Shown here one piece after another: positions 1-6,717 of a stretch of 22,619 bases of DNA; the first letter of the stretch is position 1, and each line of letters opens with the position of its first letter. Below the pieces are notes generated by a model. It was given only the letters and a program-made list of their open reading frames with translations. It did no database searches and was not told the DNA's origin. The position numbers were made by a program, and so were the translations under genes. The stretch comes from Chryseosolibacter sp040902445 (lineage in GTDB: Bacteria > Bacteroidota > Bacteroidia > Cytophagales > Cyclobacteriaceae): contig JBBDXJ010000207.1 in the NCBI GenBank assembly GCA_040902445.1, positions 1-22,619 on the forward strand. Reading direction: 5' to 3'.

Positions 1-34
1 CGCGGGAGCGGAGGACCCCATACAACGAAGTGCG

Positions 35-135
35 CACCTCACCCTCTCTCCTGAAGTAGAGGGATGATTCCATCGCCAGCGATGGTTGCTTTCGAATAAC
101 TTTTTGAGAAGTACGATAGAAGTAGGTGCGCGAAA
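35..135 (+). repeat. Partial copy (left arm) of the 5307-5601 inverted-repeat element
   Basis: This stretch matches the left half of the element at 5307-5601. Both start CACCTCACCCTCT, continue through CTCCTGAAGTAGAGGGA and the perfect hairpin CCATCGCCAGCGATGG, and stay recognisably similar up to a GGTGCGCGAAAG-like end. The right arm seen in the other copy is absent here; after about 135 the sequence becomes AT-rich and leads straight into the lipoprotein gene at 191. It therefore looks like a truncated or half element. Its edge lies about 55 bp upstream of a start codon, so it may border or overlap that gene's promoter. Confidence 0.7.
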
Positions 136-190
136 GTGTTGGCTTCATTTATTATTAATATTACTTATATTTAACCATTCCAAAATCAAC

Positions 191-805
191 ATGAAACATT
201 TACATTATTCAATTTTTCTATTGATTGCACTCTGTACGGGTTGTTCATCAACTGAAAAACGCGGGGAAGATCCTGAGCAGTGGACGGAGGATCAGGTGGA
301 CGAATGGTTTGAGGAAAAAGAATGGCTGGGAGAATCCAGGATGCAGCCGGATCCTCACATCAACAAAAGAACGCTGGCTATCCAGTATCTCAAGAATAAA
401 AAACGCTGGGATGCGGCGTTTGATTTTATCCGGAAAGAAGATTTTGCAGGCCTGACTGTCGGCGATCATCCGCTGGATGGCAAAGACGCATTTGCCAGGG
501 TTTCGGAATACAATTCGAAAAATCCGGAAGCTGCGTTTCATGAAGCGCACCGGGATTACACCGACATCCATTTCTTAATTTCAGGCGAGGAATACATCGG
601 TCAATCCAGCCTTTCCGTTGCAACCGTGAGAACCCTCTACGACGGAACAAAAGACATTGAATTTTACGATGCCGCCGACGACCAAAAATTCCTGGCCAAA
701 CCCGGAACGTTCTTTATTTTTTTCCCGGGAGAAGGACATCGCCCGGGCATGAAGGTGGGGGATAATGCGAAGGTGAAGAAGGTGGTGATTAAGGTGAGGA
801 CGTGA
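191..805 (+). CDS. YhcH/YjgK/YiaL (NanQ-like) family lipoprotein
   Basis: This is a 204-residue protein with an N-terminal signal peptide and a lipoprotein-type Cys (ALCTGC, Cys18), so it is probably membrane-anchored. Residues about 60-204 form a YhcH/YjgK/YiaL domain (DUF386, cupin-like beta-barrel). The family signature is clear: FHEAHRDYTDIHFLISGEE at 116-134 and FFPGEGHRPG at 177-186, giving candidate metal ligands His117, Glu118, Asp125 and His183. E. coli YhcH (NanQ) acts as an N-acetylneuraminate anomerase, and YiaL/YjgK relatives are linked to sugar-acid metabolism. Family members are usually about 150 residues and cytosolic; here an acidic linker and a lipoprotein signal are added, which is a noteworthy variation. 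An in-frame ATG at 86 would place 35 non-signal-like residues in front and lies inside the repeat at 35-135, so I chose 191. The gene is not in the operon at the right of the window, but the sialate theme matches it. Confidence 0.85.
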   Translation: MKHLHYSIFLLIALCTGCSSTEKRGEDPEQWTEDQVDEWFEEKEWLGESRMQPDPHINKRTLAIQYLKNKKRWDAAFDFIRKEDFAGLTVGDHPLDGKDAFARVSEYNSKNPEAAFHEAHRDYTDIHFLISGEEYIGQSSLSVATVRTLYDGTKDIEFYDAADDQKFLAKPGTFFIFFPGEGHRPGMKVGDNAKVKKVVIKVRT

Positions 806-806
806 G

Positions 807-960
807 GCGTGAGTGGGGTGTAGAACTTGAAGGTTTATGCTTTTTTCCGGGCTTGCGCGGCGAAGTGTGAATGGTGAGTGGTGAGTGGTGAGTGGGGGAG
901 TAGGTCTTGGGGTGCTGCGCCTTTTTCTTGACTTGTGAGGTGAAATGGTGAATGGTGAAT
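807..960 (+). repeat. GTGAATGG/GTGAGTGG-rich degenerate repeat block, two units
   Basis: Beginning at the stop codon of the upstream gene, the DNA holds two degenerate units of roughly 70-80 bp. Each has a G-rich GTGAGTGG part, a T-rich middle (TGCTTTTTTC or GCCTTTTTCTTG) and an end made of GTGAATGGTGA strings (867-898 and 945-960). Similar blocks occur at about 4757-4915, 2053-2071 and 6625-6652, always with the G-rich strand on the + strand. No coding potential is visible. Confidence 0.6.
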
Positions 961-984
961 TATTGTTGTCCGGGGAAAACTGCG

Positions 985-1125
985 CAATGTGTGTGCAGCC
1001 CTGAAGGGGCGCGATAACCTAGCCCAGGGTGAGGAGCGGTAGCTCCGAGCCCTGGGTTAACAGATTGTGTCCAAGCGACGGAGCCCTGAAAGGGCGAAAG
1101 ATGAGGTTTACACGCACGCACGAAC
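985..1125 (-). repeat. REP-like palindromic element, copy A (left of RAYT pseudogene)
   Basis: The element contains GCCCTGAAGGGGC at 998-1010 and a long hairpin with arms AGCCCAGGG (1021-1029) and CCCTGGGTT (1050-1058). An inner stem GGAGC/GCTCC sits in its loop. A second GAGCCCTGAAAGGGCGAAAG box lies at 1081-1100. The same series of boxes appears in reverse-complement order at 1778-1882 and at 6354-6455. It ends a few bases from the stop codon of the RAYT-like pseudogene, so the transposase relic is bracketed by inverted copies, as expected for REP/RAYT systems. Confidence 0.75.
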
Positions 1126-1132
1126 GTTGCAG

Positions 1133-1586
1133 CTAATCCCATACGTAACGCTCATCGAACTCTGTATTATGTTCGCGTAAAATTCTCCGATACTAATCCT
1201 GGAACTTGTTGTTTTGTGGTGCTCATGTTGAGATTCAATGTATTGTTTTACAGTCTCAATGGATTACGGACTCACGGAAAACGCACCATACCCACCTTGC
1301 CAATAAAAGTCTCCATATCGGGGATGTTGAGTTTTGATCCAATTCGATGAGTGACTTTTCAACTCTTCAAGGAATTTGATCACGGTAATTTTCTTGGAGA
1401 AATGTGAGAGAAAATATGTACATGCTCCTTGTGGCCACTGATCTTCAGTGGGAAACATTCAAGACGATTGCAGATTCCTCCAAGATAACTGTATAACGCG
1501 TTTTCTATTTCCTCATCAAGTAGGGGCCGACGGTTCTTCATGCTGAAAATAATGTGGACATAAAGTTTGACTAATGATTGAGGCAT
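1133..1586 (-). pseudogene. Decayed REP-associated (RAYT / IS200-like) Y1 transposase
   Basis: The intact gene would encode about 150 residues. The N-terminus MPQSLVKLYVHIIFSMKNRR, the HUH-type HVHIF motif and, in a second frame, KKITVIKFLEELKSHSSNWIKT followed by FYWQGGYGAFSVSP are characteristic of the small Y1 transposases that mobilise REP elements. Three lesions are visible: a single-base deletion around 1398-1405 that shifts frame just after HVHIF; a stop codon (TAA) at 1264-1266 where the family continues SPS; and another frame change near 1170-1200 before the diagnostic C-terminal EFDERYVWD and its own TAG at 1133-1135. The tract containing the catalytic Tyr (ESQHEHH region) lies beyond the stop, so the protein cannot be active. 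Palindromic repeats flank it on both sides. Confidence 0.88.
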
Positions 1587-1736
1587 GGGTCTTTTTTTTA
1601 AGGTAAAACATGTGAATGAACCTTCCGGAGAAGCATTGGCATGTTAATTTAGTTGTTTGCACGTTTGTGTCGATGCGATGGCCGTGATCAGCACTGATTA
1701 GAACTCAAGATCCTTCGCTCGTAGATATTGGCAGGT

Positions 1737-2031
1737 TTGTGATCAGGAAAACCGTACACAAAAGCACCTGCTTCGAATCATCTTTCGCCCCTACAGGGCT
1801 CAATACGAAAACGGTCTGTCAACCCAGGGCTTGAAGCTGCGCTTCCCACACCCTGGGCTTCTATGTGACGCCCCTTCAGGGCTAGAAGAATAAACCGATT
1901 GGTGAATGCAGAGCCGAAAGGAGTTACAGAGGCTAATTTCCATTTTGTCCATAATATTGGGGCTTCCTTTTGGAAACTGCGAAAATACTGGCCGCGTTTA
2001 ATCCATTCGAAGTTTTTGATGCGATTTTTCC
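1737..2031 (+). repeat. About 295-bp dispersed repeat with REP-like palindrome core, copy B
   Basis: This copy is nearly identical to 6317-6606. Its first half holds the palindromic core (1778-1882): CATCTTTCGCCCCTACAGGGC, then arms AACCCAGGG (1821-1829) and CCCTGGGCTT (1851-1860), then GCCCCTTCAGGGC (1870-1882). It is in inverted orientation relative to copy A at 985-1125. The second half (1883-2031) is non-palindromic but equally conserved, running through CATTTTGTCCATAATATTGG to GAAGTTTTTGATGCG. The rest of the gene-free stretch 1587-1736, between the transposase start and this repeat, shows nothing I can assign. Confidence 0.85.
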
Positions 2032-2192
2032 ACGGACACTACTGAAAAGTCAATGGTGAATGGGTGAGTGAAAAGTTGATCTCTGGGGTGAAGAAGTTGG
2101 TACACGAGTGGTCTAGCGAGCCGACACCAGGCAAACTGGAAACAGGCAACTGCCATCACATCTCACGGCTCTGCAGAGTCTTTTGCCTGCCT
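2032..2192. other. Intergenic DNA downstream of the DUF885 gene
   Basis: It contains a GTGAATGG-type string (about 2053-2071), an AGGCAAACTGGAAACAGGCA microrepeat around 2131-2150, and a short perfect palindrome CTCTGCAGAG (2169-2178) flanked by complementary G/C positions about 15 bp beyond the DUF885 stop codon. The palindrome could be a small 3'-end hairpin, but there is no convincing U-tract on the minus strand. No gene is visible. Confidence 0.4.
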
Positions 2193-3983
2193 CTACTTAA
2201 AACTCAACTCCAGGTATTTTTCCAACACATTCAACGGCATCGCTCCCCCTTTTAGAATTGTATCGTGGAAATCTTTCAGGCTGAATTTTGAACCCAGTTT
2301 CTTTTGATACTTATCGCGCAGCTCTTTAATTTTTAGTTCTCCCGTTTTATAGGAAAGAGCTTGCCCTGGCAGGGCCATGTAGCGTTCGATCTCCAATGTT
2401 GCCTCTGCTTCACCCAGGGCTTCGTGCTCGAGCATATAAGCTATCGCCTGCTCGCGGTTCATTTCACCTGTGTGCAGCGCGACATCCACTACCAGCCTGA
2501 TGGCGCGGTGAATCTCGTTCCCCAATGCACCAAGCTTCTGATAGGGATCCGTATAACAACCTAACTTTTCACCCAGCGATTCTGCATATAAACCCCATCC
2601 TTCTATGAAAGCAGAATTCCCCATCGTGCGACGGAATTGGGGTATGTCATTATTTTCCTGTTGCAACGCCAGCTGAAAATGATGGCCGGGAATAGCTTCA
2701 TGAATAAAGAGACTCTCCATCGCCCAGCCGGTCACATTGATCTTTGTGGGATCAACTATCGGTACATAGAAAATACCTGGCCTTGTTCCGTCAAAGGATG
2801 GCCTCCTGTAGTGGGGGGGTGAGGATGCGGCTCGAAACGATTCCACCTCGCGAATTTCAAAAGCGGTCTTCGGTGTTATACTAAAATATTTGCTCAGGTG
2901 CGGTTTGATCTTGGCCAGCACAGTATCATAAGCTTTCAATACTTCCGCGTTGGTTCTAAAAGGCATAAATTTCACTTCAGTTTTCATATACCCGAAAAGC
3001 TCTTTGTTGGAACCATTGAAGCCGATGCTCTTCTTTATCCTTTCGATCTCGGATGTGATGCGGCCCACCTCCTTTAGACCAGTCTTGTAAATTTCATCCG
3101 GAGTCTTGTTGGTGGTCGTATAAAAATTGATGTAGTGACGATACATAGCGTCACCATCCGGAAGTACAGAAATTCCTGAAGTTGTTCTTGCGCGTGCAAA
3201 ATACTCGCTGCTGAAAAAACCGGCGAGTTTCTCAAACGCTGGAATCAGCTGCTGAAATATTGCATTCTTATATGCATTTGTAAGACGGATTTTCTCATTC
3301 TCAGGAAATTCTTTTGGCAGATTGGTAACAGGACCGTAGAAAACATTCCTTGTCAGATCCCGCTGGGCCAGGCTTTGCATCTGAGGTATGATCTTCATAA
3401 CGTTTGCCCTCGGTAATACCATGCCGGCCTGAATGCCTTTTCGGTGATTGGCAATGGCAGTATCGACCCAAACGGTAAAAGCGGAGATTCTTTTTAACCA
3501 GTTTTCGTAATCAGCAATGGTTTTGAAAGGCTGGCTTGATGTTCCTGACCCAAGTTGTCCCATCGTCAATGGCAATGAATACATCTGGTTAATGGACAGG
3601 TATTCCGGGTGGAATTTTTCCGACCCCAGTTGTCTGCTTAAAAAATCCAGGAGGATATCAAGAGAAATCCGGTCATCCAAACCCAACTTCTGATCATTGA
3701 ATTTCTTTAAATCATTTTGATATTGAACGTAGAAATCGTGGACAGCTTTCAGATGCTCCGCAGAACCATCGTTGGGCAGCAAATCATTATAGCGCGGATC
3801 CCCCTGCGAGGTTGCTTCCAGGGGAAATAACTTCAATCTCTCTTCGTAAAAGCTGGCAAACAGTTCATGCAACGCCTTGTTTTTCCCCGGTGCCTGAGCA
3901 AACAGCGTGATGGTTTTAAAAAAAGTGCACCCGACAATTAAGCACACAACAGTAAGAAGAGATCTTGATTTTGCTAAAGCCAT
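2193..3983 (-). CDS. DUF885 family secreted putative metallohydrolase
   Basis: This 596-residue protein matches the usual size of DUF885 (PF05960) proteins. The N-terminus has a signal sequence (residues 1-31, likely cut after the Ala-Gln-Ala at 29-31; an alternative lipobox IVGC at 16-19 cannot be excluded). The family hallmark is at 428-437, HEAIPGHHFQ, followed by EGWGLYAES at 461-469. These suit a metal-dependent peptidase/hydrolase active site of HExxxGHH type, with Glu461 as a likely further ligand. Substrate is unknown for most of the family. It stands alone: no neighbour is co-directional within 600 bp downstream, and a repeat array lies upstream (4054-4165). Codon reading is uninterrupted. 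Confidence in family is high, in function low. Confidence 0.9.
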   Translation of the reverse strand: MALAKSRSLLTVVCLIVGCTFFKTITLFAQAPGKNKALHELFASFYEERLKLFPLEATSQGDPRYNDLLPNDGSAEHLKAVHDFYVQYQNDLKKFNDQKLGLDDRISLDILLDFLSRQLGSEKFHPEYLSINQMYSLPLTMGQLGSGTSSQPFKTIADYENWLKRISAFTVWVDTAIANHRKGIQAGMVLPRANVMKIIPQMQSLAQRDLTRNVFYGPVTNLPKEFPENEKIRLTNAYKNAIFQQLIPAFEKLAGFFSSEYFARARTTSGISVLPDGDAMYRHYINFYTTTNKTPDEIYKTGLKEVGRITSEIERIKKSIGFNGSNKELFGYMKTEVKFMPFRTNAEVLKAYDTVLAKIKPHLSKYFSITPKTAFEIREVESFRAASSPPHYRRPSFDGTRPGIFYVPIVDPTKINVTGWAMESLFIHEAIPGHHFQLALQQENNDIPQFRRTMGNSAFIEGWGLYAESLGEKLGCYTDPYQKLGALGNEIHRAIRLVVDVALHTGEMNREQAIAYMLEHEALGEAEATLEIERYMALPGQALSYKTGELKIKELRDKYQKKLGSKFSLKDFHDTILKGGAMPLNVLEKYLELSFK

Positions 3984-4053
3984 AATGTTGTAACTATTAT
4001 TTCACAATCTACAAAATTTTATGCTCGCCGTGGTTCCGAGAGGGGCAGCGTAG

Positions 4054-4165
4054 GTGGGTTGAAATGCAGGTCTAATGCAGGTCTAATGCGGGTTGAAATG
4101 CAGGTTAAAAAACATGTCTAATGCAGGTTGACAGGCGGTCTGATGGAGGTTTAAATGCAGGCAGG
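4054..4165 (+). repeat. Degenerate tandem repeat of about 11-13 bp, GCAGGTYTAAT/GCAGGTTGAAAT type
   Basis: About nine imperfect units are recognisable (for example GTGGGTTGAAAT, GCAGGTCTAAT twice, GCGGGTTGAAAT, GCAGGTTAAAAAA, GCAGGTTGACA, GGAGGTTTAAAT). The same unit makes a cleaner array from 22481 to the end of the window, on the same strand. A GCAGGC...GCCTGC inverted repeat (4157-4162 and 4177-4182) sits at its right edge. The gene-free gap 3984-4344 otherwise shows nothing assignable. Confidence 0.75.
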
Positions 4166-4344
4166 TCGTCGGGCAAGCCTGCACACCAGTAACTGCAGTT
4201 GGCAGATGTATAAACCTTTCCAACCGACACATTTACTCTTTATCCCTTCATCGCAAAATCATTACCGTAAGAGGCTTATTAATGGGTAAATCCAGGTCTA
4301 TGGATGGCTTAGAGAATTGTTTATGTCACTTAAACAAGAAAGCT

Positions 4345-4749
4345 ATGAACCCTAATAAGCACATGGCGGGATTTGTAATTCTTGCCGCCTTTATTTTTCT
4401 ATTGAATGCTCATTGTCAGGCGCAGATTGTTGTCAATGGCAAAAACCTCAACGACGAAAAAGAGCTCAAGTATATTCAGTTGATGTACTTCATCGACAAA
4501 TCCACTTTTGGTCCTGTGTTTTTTATTGATTTCGGATACATCGAACCCGAATACACCGACATACTCGAACCCGAACGCAACAGACTTCAAACCATCAGCA
4601 TCAACGGCCATGAAGTCACTGACCGCGTCACGGCAGTGTGGATCCTGAACCAGGCGCACAAAGCAGGGTGGGAGTATATGGGGGACGTTGTTTACGTTCC
4701 GCTCCGTGTGATGAACAACTGGCATATCATGACGCTGCATAGGAAGTAG
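4345..4749 (+). CDS. Small secreted protein of unknown function
   Basis: This encodes a 134-residue protein. Residues 1-27 form a clear signal peptide with hydrophobic core FVILAAFIFLLNA and a likely cleavage at CQA|Q, so the mature protein (about 108 residues) is periplasmic or secreted. I do not recognise the family. The C-terminal stretch, VWILNQAHKAGWEYMGDVV followed by WHIMTLHRK, faintly recalls the 'LNxxGxxGWE...xLKR' pattern of DUF4177-like small domains, but this is only an impression. The ATG at 4345 is preceded by AAGAAAGCT and starts exactly at the signal peptide; an upstream in-frame ATG at 4282 would add a non-signal segment, so I rejected it. It is flanked by repeats and has no operon partners. 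Confidence 0.7.
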   Translation: MNPNKHMAGFVILAAFIFLLNAHCQAQIVVNGKNLNDEKELKYIQLMYFIDKSTFGPVFFIDFGYIEPEYTDILEPERNRLQTISINGHEVTDRVTAVWILNQAHKAGWEYMGDVVYVPLRVMNNWHIMTLHRK

Positions 4750-5306
4750 GTTTGAAAGGTGAGTAGTGAATCGTGAGTGGGGCGTGCGTCATTGAGGATT
4801 TTTTTTCATAGATCAATTTCGTCAATGGTGAGTAGTCAAAGTGACTAGTGCTTAGGGCTTGCTGCTTTTTTCTCGGTTTTGTATATGGAATTTGTGAATG
4901 GTGAATTGTGAATGGGCGCCTTTCTCCCCCCGGTGTTTGTCATTGGGAGCGGAAGGGCTGGATGTGTGCTGAGCGAAGCAATCCCTGTGCAAGAAGTGCG
5001 GGTAGGAAGGCCGATGTGCCCTGCGATGAAATGGAGGCGGAACAGAAACGAATTGTTCGGGTTACTTACACCGTGCCCCCGTTGCGCAAGAGACAAATCT
5101 ACGGTCGAAAGCCCCAGAGTCCGTCATGCAAGCGGAAGCTTCCCTCCTTAGAGCCCGTGATCCTGAGAAAAAAATCGATTTTTTACCGATACCTGTGGAA
5201 TGCCACTCGGCTTCGTATGAGGTGTCCGCGTCGAAAGTAACTCATATCATTGCATCTGAAAGCTTGCGGTTCTTAACGTGTGTAGTACGTGGTCCTTACG
5301 TGCGTT
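4750..5306. other. Gene-free stretch with GTGAGTGG/GTGAATGG repeats
   Basis: From the stop codon of the upstream gene to about 4915 there are two more degenerate units of the G-rich/T-rich repeat (GTGAGTAGTGAATCGTGAGTG at 4757-4777, T-run at 4799-4806, GGTGAGTAG at 4825-4833, T-rich part about 4864-4877, GTGAATGGTGAATTGTGAATG at 4894-4914). After that I see no gene, RNA or convincing repeat. There is an AT palindrome with A-run, TCGA and T-run at 5168-5184. Open frames here look like chance frames: no start signals, and composition unlike the real proteins. Confidence 0.5.
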
Positions 5307-5601
5307 CACCTCACCCTCTTTCCCTCTCCTGAAGTAGCTCCTGAAGTAGAGGGATGATTCCATCGCCAGCGATGGCTGCTTTGGAAGAACACTTTTGTAA
5401 GATGATCGACCTGGTGCGCGAGAGGTCCTCACCCTTCGAAGGTACCCCACAATGAAACGCACAACAGTGATTAGCATGATAAACCCCACTCGTTCGGTTT
5501 ACGCTTCACCAACGAACGAAGCCACCATCACTTCAGGGATGGAATAAAGTCCCTCTACTTCAGGAGACTACTACTTCAGGAGAGGGATTTAGGGTGAGGT
5601 G
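5307..5601. repeat. MITE-like element with about 50-bp terminal inverted repeats
   Basis: The left arm (5307-5354) reads CACCTCACCCTCTTTCCC... ending CTCCTGAAGTAGAGGGA. The right arm (5550-5601) is its reverse complement apart from a three-base swap and a four-base insertion. Both arms contain the duplicated core CCTGAAGTAG. Just inside, ATTCCATC...GATGG(T/C)GGCTT sequences keep the symmetry imperfectly for about 30 more bases. Adjacent to the left arm is a perfect hairpin, CCATCGCCAGCGATGG (5360-5375). The interior of about 195 bp has no credible ORF. The left half recurs at 35-135. The size, symmetry and lack of coding content fit a non-autonomous mobile element or a large structured RNA/DNA repeat. 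I do not see a clean target-site duplication. Confidence 0.8.
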
Positions 5602-6016
5602 AAGGAGCAGGAAGCTGACTTCATCGCACGCACTGTTAAGAAATACAATCTGTCATTGGCAGTGGCGCAAGTGGGCGGGCTTCGCCTACAGCCCTATAAA
5701 AGATTTATCGTTTTTTCCGCAAACCGGCGCTCAGGAGAGGGAAGCATCGGGGCTCGCGAATGACGGTTCGAAGTGCGTTTTCAACCTTTCTCCACAGGAG
5801 TCCTTTAAACAGACCTTTCAACTCTCAAACCATTCAAACAAAGCCGCTTCCTTCGTGGACGGATCTACACCAATAGGGATAACCTGCTGATAATTCCGTT
5901 GAATTAACGCGGTACATTTTTTTATTGGTACTGTGAAAGCAATATGTGTGATCGTTCAAAATGTAATTTGATTCATGCGAATAGCTGGTTGATGGTTGTG
6001 CTTTAAATCCCTGATT
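5602..6016. other. Gene-free stretch upstream of the ELWxxDGT remnant
   Basis: I see no gene or RNA here. The last 100 bp are AT-rich and should hold the promoter of the broken gene that starts at 6017; a TAATTTG box (5971-5977) resembles the Bacteroidota -7 consensus TAnnTTTG but is one base short, so I do not call it. Confidence 0.4.
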
Positions 6017-6295
6017 ATGAGAAAAAATTATACTGTGCTGATGAAAGCTGCTGCCGCGGCTGTTGTAAAAAAGTCTGCGTTTGTTTTGGCTCTCTCGGTT
6101 GCTGTTTGCCCGGGATTCATTTATGTGCATGGTCAGTCGGTGATGCTCGCCGATATTGCCCAAGGCGAGGAATTAACCTATAACGAATATTCAACGCTGA
6201 CGAGCGGTGCGGGAAGGGTGTATTTCCTTGGGAACAATGACACGGAATTGTGGACTATCAGTACCTCAGCGGAAAATAGCGAAGGCCCCAGGTGA
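6017..6295 (+). pseudogene. 5' stump of a secreted ELWxxDGT-repeat-type protein
   Basis: The 92 codons encode a long signal sequence (residues 1-40, core AFVLALSVAV, ending VHGQ), then SVMLADIAQGEE..., and GRVYFLGNNDTELWTIS at 67-82. The pattern of 'LLxDIxxG... xxYFxxxDxxxELWxTxGT' at the mature N-terminus is typical of large secreted Bacteroidota proteins with ELWxxDGT repeats, normally many hundreds of residues. Here the similarity stops at about residue 83, and the last codons plus the stop belong to the palindromic repeat that begins near 6286. The simplest reading is a gene cut by insertion or rearrangement of that repeat; its remainder is not in the window. The start ATG at 6017 fits the signal peptide better than the in-frame ATG at 5996. 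Confidence 0.65.
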
Positions 6296-6316
6296 GGAGC
6301 GGTAGCACCACAGATT
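6286..6316 (-). repeat. Fragment of REP-like element in copy-A orientation
   Basis: GCCCCAGGTGAGGAGCGGTAGCACCACAGATTGT matches the centre of copy A (about 1022-1067) with its second arm deleted. It is joined directly to a copy-B-type repeat that begins at 6317. At the first locus the same two orientations bracket the transposase gene. Confidence 0.6.
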
Positions 6317-6606
6317 GTCAGGAAAAACCGTACACGAAAGCCTCTGCTTCGAATCATCTTTCGCCCCTACAGGGCTCGACATGAAAACGATCTGTCAACC
6401 CAGGGCTTGAAGCTGCGCTTCTACACTGGGCTTATATGTGACGCCCCTACAGGGCTAGATGAATAAACCAATTGGTGGATGCAGAGCCGAAAGGAGTTCC
6501 AGAGGCGAATTTCCATTTTGTCCATAATATTGGGGCTTCCTTTTGGAAACTGCGAAAAATACTGGCCGCGTTTAATCCATTCGAAGTTTTTGACGCGATT
6601 TGATTT
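6317..6606 (+). repeat. About 290-bp dispersed repeat with REP-like palindrome core, copy C
   Basis: This copy matches 1737-2031 nearly base for base: CATCTTTCGCCCCTACAGGGC at 6355-6375, AACCCAGGG at 6398-6406, a shortened right arm ACTGGGCTT at 6425-6433, GCCCCTACAGGGC at 6443-6455, and the conserved non-palindromic half to about 6606. Differences are mostly single substitutions and a few small indels. It lies between the truncated secreted-protein gene and the end of the large operon. Confidence 0.85.
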
Positions 6607-6624
6607 TTACCCGAACAACACTCA

Positions 6625-6652
6625 ATGGTGAATTGTGAATGGTGAATGGGGT
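6625..6652 (+). repeat. GTGAATGG-type short repeat
   Basis: ATGGTGAATTGTGAATGGTGAATGGGG lies within 70-95 bp of the 3' end of the last gene of the minus-strand operon. It follows the copy-C repeat as a similar string follows copy B. The rest of 6607-6717 shows only a weak CCGTC...GACGG inverted repeat (6670-6691) without a T-tract. Confidence 0.6.
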
Positions 6653-6717
6653 GGAAGTTCTGCTCCGGGCCGTCATCAGCTTTGAAGACGGGCACACGGT
6701 GCGCGGAATTTTGTTCA

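Noticed and set aside
960..1142. Minus-strand 60-codon open frame
   Set aside because: Lies wholly inside the palindromic element and reads through its hairpins; no protein-like pattern.
5168..5184. A-run/TCGA/T-run palindrome as intrinsic terminator
   Set aside because: No GC stem and no adjacent gene on either strand whose transcript would end there.
4908..5240. Overlapping plus-strand open frames of 79-110 codons
   Set aside because: Arg/Pro/Cys-rich composition, no signal peptide or family resemblance, no start context, and two overlapping frames are equally open; likely chance frames in GC-richer DNA.
6670..6691. CCGTC...GACGG inverted repeat as operon terminator
   Set aside because: Five-base-pair stem with a 12-base loop and no T-run on the minus strand.
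6447..6695. Minus-strand 82-codon open frame
   Set aside because: It covers the conserved tail of the dispersed repeat and the GTGAATGG block; the corresponding frame in the other copy (1737-2031) is not maintained.
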